Source of the DNA: Nematostella vectensis
Taxonomy: Eukaryota; Cnidaria; Anthozoa; Actiniaria; Edwardsiidae
Assembly (NCBI RefSeq): GCF_932526225.1
Contig: NC_064043.1
Location: 6,253,501 to 6,317,500, forward strand
Direction of reading: 5' to 3'
DNA: 64,000 nt
Under the pieces are notes generated by a model that saw only the letters and a list, made by a program, of their open reading frames with translations, searched no databases and had not been told where the DNA came from. Positions 24,801-33,800 of this stretch are shown here, piece after piece (the first letter of the stretch is position 1; each line of letters begins with the position of its first letter). Both the position numbers and the translations under genes were made by a program.

Positions 24801-27383
24801 CATATGTTTTATATAAATATAAACCCCTCAGCTCGGTGCCACCCACCCACATTCAAAAAATCCTTTTTCAACACCTCACCACAATACTGTACTTACAGTG
24901 TTTATTATCACATGGTGCAAAGCAGTAACTCCAACAATTGTATATTCCACCTAAAATAAAACAAAGACGATGGACTATGAATTTATGGATCTGAGGAACA
25001 TATGAGAGAAAGGGCTCAAGGATTCACTAGATCATACTCATGAAGCCTTTTAGGCTCCATAAACTCTATGATTCTGCATCAAGAGGACCAAGAGAGGACC
25101 ATGAAGATTCATGCAGTATTTTTCCAGCTAGCCTCCACCTCCCTACCCTTCTGCACAGAGCTTTCCTAAAAAAGAGCAACACAGAAAGCTCTGTGCAGGA
25201 GGGTACCAACCTTTCTTATAACTATACTTACCCATTGCAAACAATATGTGCAACTCATAGTGTAACCCCTTGGACAGGCATACAGCTGGGTGCAAGGGGC
25301 AAATGTATCCTCGCTATAAGCCACCAAAAGCAGCATCTCCCTACTGAAGAGCCACCAGGTTTTACATCTTCTTGCATTCTATCTGTGACTATTCAGCCCT
25401 CCCCCTTTACAACAACATTACCACGCCCATGGTTAACTCCGAAACCCAACCTCATGATCATCCAGAAGAAGAAGCATCGGTGGAAGAAGCCTTGGAATGT
25501 GATCTCCGATGACTGGATACTAAAACATGAAGAGAAAGGCATTCCTTTATCAGTACTGTTCACAAAGAAGAAGTATGGTAAATTTGAGACTGTATCTTTA
25601 TTGATAACTAATGTGTTGTATTTGCTTTATGCTGAACTTGGTGTTCTTTGAAGTTGGGGAAGGGGAGGAGGTTTTGGATTTTGTTAAAGCCTCAGTACAT
25701 TCCTCACTCTAGAAAATGGCAAGGTATCAAGGTCAAGGGTCATGGCAGTGACATTATTACTCACCTTTACTTGTAGTACACACCAGACAAATGCATATCT
25801 TAATGCACGACAGTCCTCCCAGGTACTCTTACTCATGTGAGGTAACATTACGTTAAGAACACGGCCAAACAGCCCCTCCCTAAGCACAGGGTTACCATCA
25901 ATAGTGGAAGAGGCAGTCCCAGATAGGAGCTCTGATTCAGAAGAGCAATGAAAGCCCTTGCAAAATGCAGTCAACAGAACTGTGAAATGAAAACAGTGCA
26001 TGAATGTATAGCCATTCCCCAAGAAACAAAAATAAAGAATTCAAAATACCTTTAGATGAAGATCTTGTCTTTTGACTTGTCCACTTATTGGCTTCCATAT
26101 GACAAGCGCAAATGCTGATTAGTTCTGGGGCCACTTTCTTCATAATATGTCGAACTAATGCCAAATTCTAAAAAGTTTTAAGGTAAATTAGGTAAGATAA
26201 GAGTGATTAAACTGTGACTTTGAGATAATACTGACAAGGTTTGGTGTTAATAGTGTTTGGTTTGTCTAGTCAACCAAAACACCTGGGGGCTGCCCCAACA
26301 CATTAAACACTTGAACATTTGAAGGTAACCCCTCCCCCTCTTAAACACAGGGGTTTACTAAAGTGGCTCCTTACTTTTTACTTCTTCCTTTCTCTGTATT
26401 ATTTTTGTCATTTTTTTTTCAGCATTCATTCAGCCTGCAGTCCCTATCCCCCATGCACCAGATTAGCTAGATTAGCTAGGCAAGAGAAAATTCCCAATTT
26501 AGGTTAAATATTAAAGATGTAAAGTGGTGTTCCCTTATTCTACAAATCCCATCAGCTGTCAGCTGCTCTGCCTTTCTGAAGGTTTAGACTTCTCTATTAT
26601 GTGCATCTAAAAAGGGACAGAGTGGGGGGGGGGGGGGGGGGGGGGGAGAGGTAACCATGCATCCTATATTCCTGCTAATTTTTTATTTTTATACATTTTT
26701 GTCCTGTCCAAAGACCAACCTGCTCCTGTCTCCCCTTGTTTAGAAATCATGGGTCGGTTACTGCAACCCCTATTTGAAGATAAATACTCCTCGATGACAA
26801 CTCAATTTATTGACAAAGATGTTGAAGTCGTTCTGACAATGATAAGTCAGCGGTAATCTCTACACTATTAAAATACTGCATACCTTTGTTTCTTGAGTTC
26901 TTGATATGCAGGTTATGATAATACCACAAAGCTCCAAGAGATTACCAGCTTTAACCACATATGTCTTATAAGTACCGCTATCATCTTCTCCTTCCTCGGG
27001 ACGACCTGGCGGCAAGAGCTTTGAACTAATATGGCGTAACAACGACGTGATGTACTCCTCGGACTCATACCCTTCCACCGGGCCATACTCTACACATTGT
27101 TGCTTGAGAATACCATTCAGGTTATGCTGTGTAATTGGAGTAGATCAGGAATCAATAACAGTATATATAAACAAATTTAAAAATAATGATAAACCAGAAT
27201 TTAATCACATATCATCTTGTCTCCTTGGCAGCTTTAAGCTGGCAATCCAGCAGTGACATAAGCATGCCTCCATCTGAATGTTACCTTATCAAGCTGATCC
27301 TGCAGAAAAAGAATATTTTCTGTGGATACAACAGATCGTAAATGATCCAAAAACACAGTCGCATCCAATGCGGAGGCCGCCAT
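18839..27383 (-). CDS. TTI2: TELO2-interacting protein 2 homolog (TTI2), 13 exons
   Basis: Exons (minus): 27383-27285, 27126-26884, 26167-26050, 25979-25765, 24950-24897, 24385-24338, 23985-23863, 23062-22988, 22074-22009, 21634-21522, 20791-20709, 20157-20066, 18943-18839. All junctions are GT-AG and phases match; the total is 1434 nt (477 aa plus stop), close to the roughly 508 aa of vertebrate TTI2. The protein is alpha-helical and HEAT-like. Family-typical segments include GVTALHHVIINT followed by ELHWYGRADVIFE, then ILTSMEFESKIAMRRVYADT, YVDYLGISLLKHFKR and FAYLEIYDPEGDQTRIGIL, then the helical ALLKLMIDTT and AAIECLAVLQIC. In known systems TTI2 joins TTI1 and TELO2 to fold and stabilise PI3K-related kinases (mTOR, ATM, ATR, DNA-PKcs) with HSP90. 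The start is at the first in-frame ATG of a compact exon 1. Introns hold a SINE, two inverted-repeat elements and two minisatellites. Confidence 0.88.
19001..19173. mobile_element. Foldback element, about 75-bp imperfect arms and a 20-bp loop
   Basis: The left arm (19001-19077) and right arm (about 19099-19173) are imperfect reverse complements. Conserved blocks in both are CCGGTGTTTTTATAGC, GAGCGATT and GCCGCCATCTTG. The element lies in the last TTI2 intron. A half-similar stretch at about 19505-19590 may be a decayed relative. There is no coding capacity. Confidence 0.8.
20307..20556 (+). mobile_element. tRNA-derived SINE
   Basis: The head contains a polymerase III A-box (TAGCTCAGTGG) and a tRNA-like anticodon arm whose stem CTTGT/GCAAG encloses a seven-base loop TTCTCAA, reading anticodon CTC. 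No good B-box survives. The body carries ATAAAACCGGAGGTCC and GTTAAAGAACC, motifs I associate with a widespread invertebrate SINE body. It lies in a TTI2 intron. Confidence 0.6.
20860..21475 (+). repeat. Minisatellite of about 15-bp GTGTGACATGGTAAG-type units in a TTI2 intron
   Basis: Units of the type GTGTGACATGGTAAG alternate with variants (GTGTGACATGGTATG, GTGTAAAATGGTATG, GTGTACTGTAGGATG). The open frames MSHHT... on one strand and CDMVW... on the other are artefacts of the repeat. The array lies in the intron between exons 21634-21522 and 20791-20709. Confidence 0.9.
22536..22783. mobile_element. MITE with 29-bp terminal inverted repeats
   Basis: The ends match as inverted repeats over 29 bp with two mismatches. 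Both contain GCATTGTCACCAGTT and ACTTCCGG read inward. The 248-bp element has no coding frame and sits in a TTI2 intron. Target duplication is unclear (perhaps TTA). Confidence 0.8.
23420..23605 (+). repeat. 19-bp minisatellite, about 10 copies, in a TTI2 intron
   Basis: Near-perfect tandem copies of ATTATGTGCATTATGTAAT. High identity between copies suggests recent expansion and likely length polymorphism. Confidence 0.93.
25040..25651 (+). CDS. Uncertain ORF nested antisense in a TTI2 intron
   Basis: A 203-codon open frame lies on the plus strand inside the TTI2 intron between exons 25979-25765 and 24950-24897. I do not recognise the product. The C-terminal third has a plausible protein composition (KKKHRWKKPWNVISDDWILK), followed by a GTAAAT donor-like site, so this could be one exon of a nested gene. 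There is no signal peptide, no domain, and no clear partner exon. Chance is a real possibility. Confidence 0.25.
   Translation: MKPFRLHKLYDSASRGPREDHEDSCSIFPASLHLPTLLHRAFLKKSNTESSVQEGTNLSYNYTYPLQTICATHSVTPWTGIQLGARGKCILAISHQKQHLPTEEPPGFTSSCILSVTIQPSPFTTTLPRPWLTPKPNLMIIQKKKHRWKKPWNVISDDWILKHEEKGIPLSVLFTKKKYGKFETVSLLITNVLYLLYAELGVL
26626..26646 (+). repeat. Poly-G run in a TTI2 intron
   Basis: An uninterrupted G-run of about 21 in the intron between TTI2 exons 27126-26884 and 26167-26050. Confidence 0.85.
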
Positions 27384-28193
27384 CTTGGATAAGCAAACCA
27401 CAGGCTTCCCGATGAAAACCTGTGGGCTTATGGCGGGAAAAAGACGGTAGCAAAATGACAACAATAAAATAACATAAATAACGAACTTAACAGCTACGTT
27501 GTGCGGTGGTATATTTTAAGAGAATCCACGTCATATTATTTTCTGCAAAAAAAAAAAAATCCTAGCGACCATTTGAGAATTTCAAATGGGATTCCTGTGG
27601 TACATGCAAATGCGTTACAGATGGGTCTGTCTGTTTTTGACTGGCTTCGGTTAGTTATAAATCCTTTGGACAGAAGGCTTTTGGTGTTAAGAATAGTAGA
27701 ACTAAACAACAATCATTATGCTTCAGACCTTATTGCCTCATTGATGCAGTAATTGCTCTCTGGGCAAGGAGATATTTGTATCATGCACATCTTTACTTAC
27801 AATAATCTTATTCAAATAAAACAGATCAAAGCACTTTTATTTCTTTTATTCCAAGCACAGCATGCACAGCATGACAAGCACCTAAATATGTGAGGAATGT
27901 TTTTTGTCTGCTGACAAATCATAAGATTTTTGAGATTTGTTCTAGCAGACTATAATTTGACAGTTTTAATTAACATCTTTTGTGTGTAATACTGTAAGTA
28001 GGAAAAAATACTCCATACATATTTTCAAATCTTTACTAGTTGCATGGTAAGTTATCTTTCATTCTACAAGAAAAGCAATTGTTCTGGACCTCTTATGCAA
28101 TGCACTTTAGAATGGATAAGTAGGAAACTAAGCATGTTCCTGCTTGCAATAATTATAATAATACATTATCTGTTCTAGGTAATAATACAACTT
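27384..28193. other. Intergenic between TTI2 and the GH35 gene
   Basis: Contains the TTI2 promoter side (E2F-like motif near 27430) and candidate minus-strand poly(A) signals for the GH35 gene at about 27836-27852. Otherwise nothing is seen. Confidence 0.45.
27424..27440 (-). promoter_or_regulatory. E2F-like site upstream of TTI2
   Basis: The minus strand reads TTTTTCCCGCC about 45-50 bp before the TTI2 ATG, matching the E2F core TTTSSCGC. It is a short motif in a promoter-proximal position, so this is a suggestion only. Confidence 0.3.
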
Positions 28194-28386
28194 CATAGCT
28201 GTCAACCTAACTTGGACAGAAATCTTGTGAAACCGGGTGAAATACAGTAAATATGTGAAAAAAACCCAACAGGGCCAATGTGGGTGAATACAGAGAATGT
28301 ATGAACTTCTCACGAAAATTAGGCTTGTAATGATGAGGTCCAAAATCTTGTGACACCCGCCTAATGCGGGTGAGTTGACAGCTATG
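28194..28386. mobile_element. MITE, copy 1 of a dispersed family
   Basis: The ends are CATAGCTGTCAAC and its exact reverse complement GTTGACAGCTATG. A second copy at 37774-37961 aligns over its whole length at high identity. The element is about 190 bp and non-coding. It lies just downstream of the GH35 stop. Confidence 0.88.
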
Positions 28387-28435
28387 CAACTACCAAAATA
28401 AGAGTAAAACAAAAAAAGAGATCAGGCATCAGTGA

Positions 28436-30379
28436 TTAACCTAGAGCCTTGTTTGTGGTTTTAGCAGTGCCATATATGGGACTTGTCGTCCCGTTGAGCA
28501 CTGGAATGGTGGTGCATTTCACAAGACATGTCTCAGGATAGTCACACGGTGCATTGTCAAGCTCTAAGATAACCAAGTTGCTTGGATGCTGGTTCATGGA
28601 CATGACACTTGCGGGGACGTACAATGTCTGCTGGGGCCCATCAGCCGGCCAGTACCTCCCCATGTTATGCCCATTGACAAACACCACACCCTTGCCCCAG
28701 TTGTCTAAATGAAGGTAAAAATCAAAGCCAATGTCCCCAAATGGGACACCTGGGATCACACCTTTGAAAAACCTTGGAGATATGGCATTGTCCGTCTTGT
28801 AAAAATCAGTGTAACCATCTTTGAATAAGCTTTCATTGCTCACGACGTTATCCAAGTTAAGTCGATATATGTCCCAGTTTAGAATTTGGACATTGTCAAT
28901 GGTGACATTGCCAAGAATTCCTTTGGGGTCCACCATGTTTTCTCCATAACCGACATGTCCCATATTCTCTACTAAGATATCAAGATCAAGAAACTCTCCA
29001 ATAATTATAGTGGCATTTGATTCCCCTCTTGTGCGATTAAGAGTTCGTTGCCGCAGTCTACCCACATATATTATTGCTCTATCATGCACAAGCCCCTCTA
29101 CATTCAGCATTCGTTCAGATTGTGAGAACATGGGTGGAATCTGAGCATGATACCAAGCAAAGCCACTGTATTGCCCAATCTGCTCCATAGTAAGTGGGTA
29201 TTTTGTCTTCACTGGACCTTCAGGGGAGAGCTTTGTTAGCACATCTATAACCTCAGGGCCTTTTGTGATCTCTATCGTTCCATATGGGTACTTTGGGGTT
29301 GCAGGTGGGATGGGAATATCAGGGAGAGTTAAATATTTACCAATAACTTCTCTGATAGCATGGTACTTTTCTGTAAGATCCCCAGCCTCTGTCAGTGGGG
29401 CATCATAGTCATAACTAGTTGGTACAGGTTGATACTGTCCATGAAAATCAGCCCCACTCCAAAAGCCAAAGTTAGTCCCGCCTTCAAACATATATAAATT
29501 AACAGATGCATTTAGTGCTAGGATTTTATCCAGGGCATCTGCAACAACTTTGGATGTTCTTGTTTGATGAGGTGTACCCCAATAATCAAGCCAGCCAGTA
29601 TAGAACTCAGAGTTAACAAGTGGACCCTTTTGTTGTAATTTCTGTTGATTTGCAAATGGTATACTAGGATCTGTGTTTGCACCAAAATCAACTGTAGTGT
29701 ATAGAGATGGCAATGTTCCACATTCTATGGCAGTTAAATTGCTCCCATCATCTGTAGTGAAAAGTATGATATCATCTGTAAGGTGATACCTAAAAAGCTG
29801 CTGTAAATGCAGCAGGTATTGATGGTCACAGTGTATATAGTCACCATACTCATTTTCGACTTGCACCATAATAACTGGCCCCCCATTCTCATAAAGGAAT
29901 GGTTTAACTAGTGGCAGCAGGACACTCATCCAAGCATCAACTGCTTCCATGTAAGCTTTTCCCTGTGATGACCTGATAACAATGGATGGGTCTTTAAGCA
30001 ACCACCCTGGCAAACCTCCAAAATCCCATTCAGCACAAATGTATGGTCCAGGTCTAAGAATTACCAGCAAATCTAAACTTTGAGCAATTTCCAGGAAGCT
30101 TGTAAGATTAGCATTCCCTGCAAAGTTATACTGCTTCGGGATCGGTTCGTGCAAGTTCCAAGGGACGTAGGTCTGGACTGTGTTCATTCCACTAGCTTTG
30201 AGTTTGAGAAGTCGGTCTTTCCAGTAATATTGTGGCACACGGAAATAATGCATTCCTCCAGAGATGTAACGAAAAGGCTTCCCATCCTTCATAAAGCAGT
30301 TGTTGTCATAATCTATGCTGAAGGACAGTGAAATAGCAAGAGTAGGCAAACAACAAATGAAAAACAAAAAGAACGCCAT
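28436..30379 (-). CDS. GLB1: Beta-galactosidase, glycoside hydrolase family 35, single exon
   Basis: A 647-aa protein, close to the 677 aa of human GLB1. It removes terminal beta-galactose from glycoconjugates; a lysosomal or secreted location is inferred. Residues 1-16 are a hydrophobic signal peptide. GH35 landmarks are present in order: GGMHYFRVP (41-49), YVPWNLHEP (71-79), RPGPYICAEWDFGGLP (109-124), VQVENEYGDY with the presumed acid/base Glu177, and VNSEFYTGW with the presumed nucleophile Glu258. The C-terminal jelly-roll part has VFVNGHNMGRYWPADGPQQTLYVP. Both catalytic Glu residues and surroundings are intact, so it looks functional. The reading frame has no intron, unlike its exon-rich neighbours and vertebrate GLB1. 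It is divergent from calnexin, with about 495 bp between the two ATGs. The symbol reflects the family; paralogs may exist. Confidence 0.92.
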   Translation of the reverse strand: MAFFLFFICCLPTLAISLSFSIDYDNNCFMKDGKPFRYISGGMHYFRVPQYYWKDRLLKLKASGMNTVQTYVPWNLHEPIPKQYNFAGNANLTSFLEIAQSLDLLVILRPGPYICAEWDFGGLPGWLLKDPSIVIRSSQGKAYMEAVDAWMSVLLPLVKPFLYENGGPVIMVQVENEYGDYIHCDHQYLLHLQQLFRYHLTDDIILFTTDDGSNLTAIECGTLPSLYTTVDFGANTDPSIPFANQQKLQQKGPLVNSEFYTGWLDYWGTPHQTRTSKVVADALDKILALNASVNLYMFEGGTNFGFWSGADFHGQYQPVPTSYDYDAPLTEAGDLTEKYHAIREVIGKYLTLPDIPIPPATPKYPYGTIEITKGPEVIDVLTKLSPEGPVKTKYPLTMEQIGQYSGFAWYHAQIPPMFSQSERMLNVEGLVHDRAIIYVGRLRQRTLNRTRGESNATIIIGEFLDLDILVENMGHVGYGENMVDPKGILGNVTIDNVQILNWDIYRLNLDNVVSNESLFKDGYTDFYKTDNAISPRFFKGVIPGVPFGDIGFDFYLHLDNWGKGVVFVNGHNMGRYWPADGPQQTLYVPASVMSMNQHPSNLVILELDNAPCDYPETCLVKCTTIPVLNGTTSPIYGTAKTTNKALG

Positions 30380-30874
30380 GTTGACTTAGATCACATGACA
30401 TCGGCTGTCACGAGAAACCACAGGGGGCCCACCACATAAATCAAAATGTGTAATTTTGAATCTTTTGAAGGACAAAACTTAGGTTGCAAATATATCTTAT
30501 ACTAACAAAGGAGTGACTTTGATCCCCCTTGAAGTTAATTATGGGTTAGTTTTATGCTTTTCCTTCCAAAAAAAATTAATATATATTCGATGTGATTTTA
30601 TGACACTGTTTGATTGGTTTAGTTCTACATGCTGCGTCTCCGTAACTATCGATTTCACTTATTGGTCAGCTTATCGCTCGCCCCATTCTCTTCTACGGCC
30701 ATGTGTTCGGTCTTTGACCATTGAATTTCTTCCACGCGTTTCATTTGAATTTCTACAACTTCTCAATCTTTCTCTTGTACTTCCCCTCGCTTCTAATGCC
30801 TCTGAACTTATAGAGGAACATCTGTCACTACTGTAGGATTTTTCACTTTACATACTGACTTTTTTAGACGAAGA
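30380..30874. promoter_or_regulatory. Shared intergenic region between divergent GH35 and calnexin genes
   Basis: Only 495 bp separate the two start codons. The region contains CCAAT boxes in inverted orientation at about 30611-30617 and 30658-30664, and an ERSE-like motif at 30718-30736. A bidirectional promoter is inferred from distance and orientation. Confidence 0.5.
30718..30736 (+). promoter_or_regulatory. ER stress response element-like motif
   Basis: The sequence CCATT-N9-CCACG matches the ERSE consensus CCAAT-N9-CCACG, with exact spacing and one mismatch. It lies about 140 bp upstream of the calnexin ATG. ERSEs bind NF-Y plus ATF6/XBP1 and drive ER chaperone genes. Confidence 0.45.
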
Positions 30875-33800
30875 ATGAAGCCGTACCGCTTGGTAGTGCT
30901 ATTTGCCTTGGCTTCGCTTTGCTTGTCTGCGTGGCTTCATTTGGGCTTGTGTGACACCGACGCACCCGAAGCCGAAGTTGTCGACGACGAACCAGAAGTG
31001 GACGTAGAAACCGAAACAGAAGAAAAAGTAGGTATTAACTATAGCCACACTTCTCTAAAAAAAATCTGATGTACAATTCTGTTGCCTTCATCACAGGGCA
31101 AAGCAGAGACTAAAAAATCCTCCGAACCCGAGGAATACACACCGCCTGTCGTAGCTTTGGAAGACGAGAGTTCTGTATTCCTTGCCGAACCATTCGCCGA
31201 TCGCAATGTCTATGAGCGAAGGTATTTCCTTCTTTCTCTGTACGTCTAATATAGAAAAGAACTCATGTCTCAAACACGTCCTTTACATGTAAAGCCTTGT
31301 AATGTCACCTGCCCTAGCGTGTAGACTTCTTATTAGTTCCTAAGTATAAATTGTTGAGATTTAATCTCAAGACTTTTTCTCTACTTCTGCTCTGTCATTT
31401 TCCTGTAGTCTCTCCGTAAAATCTACTATATTGGTGTTTCGTCGTAATTTTTTTCTGACTCCGATCTTGAAATGTTTTTCCTCTGCATCTATCAATATTT
31501 CTTCTGCACTCAAATATTTGAGACCATGCACCTGTTTAACTGGTTGGGGTTCTTCTTTTGAATGGTTTACCATGACATTGCAGTAATTTGATAATTGGGC
31601 CCAGTCTTGCCTTTATAATTTATTCTATATCTGAGAGACCCAAGCTGTTCTTGTGATGCACTTTGGATATACAGTAGTAGGGCCTGTTTTTTACATGGTA
31701 CACCAATGTACTGTACCATGGCTCAATTAAGTGTGTCTATGGCACAAAAAAGTCTATAAACATTGAATCACAACTGTGGATGTCCAGCACATGAGGCTGA
31801 CTACCCTTTCGTATAGATACGGACTGCCCCCTTGGAGTTCTGTAAAGGTTCTCCGTACAGACATATTTTTAACATGGTACTAATATTGTGGCCGTGTTTT
31901 ATTTGTTTCAGTAGGTTATTCTTCTGAAAATTAACTTATGTACATATTTTTTACACACTCTACGAATTAAATCTCCATCAAATGGAAAACTCAAACTCAA
32001 AATAAAAAGTGGGGGTGCCGGACCACATTCTGGTGTTGTTGATAGCCAAAAGCAGTATGTCTATTTTATGAAGATTGCATAAATAACAATAAAAAAATTG
32101 CATAAATAGCAATTTGATTATCAAAATCCTTTGACAATGCCTCTGGGTGTGGTTTTATCTCCAGGACAATGCTAACATGCTAATGGATGTCAGAATAAAA
32201 GATGCTGCATCATAGTGCTTTATATGACATAAGTTCCCTTCATACTAGTATTTTTGGGTTATTTTTGTTGGTATTAATAAGCAATTGGTATTGTTGTTTT
32301 GTACAGATGGATCAAGTCGCAGGCTAAAAAGGATGGTGTTGACATAGCTATTGCCAAGTATGATGGTAAGGATGGTGTTGACATAGCTATTTGCTAGTAT
32401 GATGGTAAGGATGGTGTTGACATAGCTATTGCCAAGTACGATGGTAAGGATGGTGTTGACATAGCTATTTGCTAGTATGATGGTAAGGATGGTGTTGACA
32501 TAGCTATTTGCTAGTATGATGGTAAGGATGGTGTTGACATAGCTATTGCCGAGTACGATGGTAAGGATGGTGTTGACATAGCTATTGCCAAGTATAATGG
32601 TAAGGATGGTGTTGACATAGCTATTTGCTAGTATGATGGTAAGGATGGTGTTGACATAGCTATTTGCTAGTATGATGGTAAGGATGGTGTTGACATAGCT
32701 ATTGCCAAGTACGATGGTAAGGATGGTGTTGACATAGCTATTTGCTAGTATGATGGTAAGGATGGTGTTGACATAGCTATTTGCTAGTATAATGGTAAGG
32801 ATGGTGTTGACATAGCTATTGCCAAGTATGATGGTAAGGATGGTGTTGACATAGCTATTGCCAAGTACGATGGTAAGGATAGTGTTGACATAGCTATTGC
32901 CAAGTATGATGGTAAGGATGGTTTTGACATAGCTATTGCCAAGTATGATGGTAAGGATGGTGTTGACATAGCTATTGCCAAGTATGATGGTAAGGATGGT
33001 GTTGACATAGCTATTTGCTAGTATGATGGTAAGGATGGTGTTGACATAGCTATTTGCTAGTATGATGGTAAGGATGGTGTTGACATAGCTATTGCCAAGT
33101 ATGATGGTAAGGATGGTGTTGACATAGCTATTGCCAAGTATGATGGTAAGGATGGTGTTGACATAGCTATTGCCAAGTATAATGGTAAGGAAGGTGTTGA
33201 CATAGCTATTGCCAAGTATGATGGTAAGGATGGTGTTGACATAGCTATTGCCAAGTATGATGGTAAAGATGGTGTTGACATAGCTATTGCCAAGTATGAT
33301 GGTAAGGATGGTATTGACATAGCTATTGCCAAGTATGATGGTAAGGGGTTTTTGTTTTTATGTCTTAATAAAGAAGACCAATATCACCATTTATTTGTAC
33401 TTTTACACAATACCTATTCACTTGCGTTTTCCATCTGCGTATTAAAGTTAGTATCAGAGATAATTTATCAATATCATTGATCGAGGATATAATCTTCTAA
33501 AGCCTTTATATATGGTAGTAAGAAGTTTGAAGGCTTCTCTGTATTAATGCTGACATGTCTGTCTACAGGTGAATGGGCATTTGAAGAACCCAGTGCTAAA
33601 CTATTCAAGGGGGATCTTGGACTTGTTCTCAAGGTGTGCCAAATACTATTTAATTAAGTTGAAAATTGTTTTTATCATGAGTTTGGTGGTTACTATGCAG
33701 ATATTTGTCTGTAATGTTAGGGCCTCCCCTGATTATCAATAGCCTTGGAGTGCTGTTAATTCTGTTATGTAATGCATTAAGGTAAAGAGGCACTTCTAAG

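Noticed and set aside
32784-33332. [13 protein letters not shown] repeat proteins on the minus strand
   Set aside because: Antisense reading of the 39-bp calnexin splice-site array.
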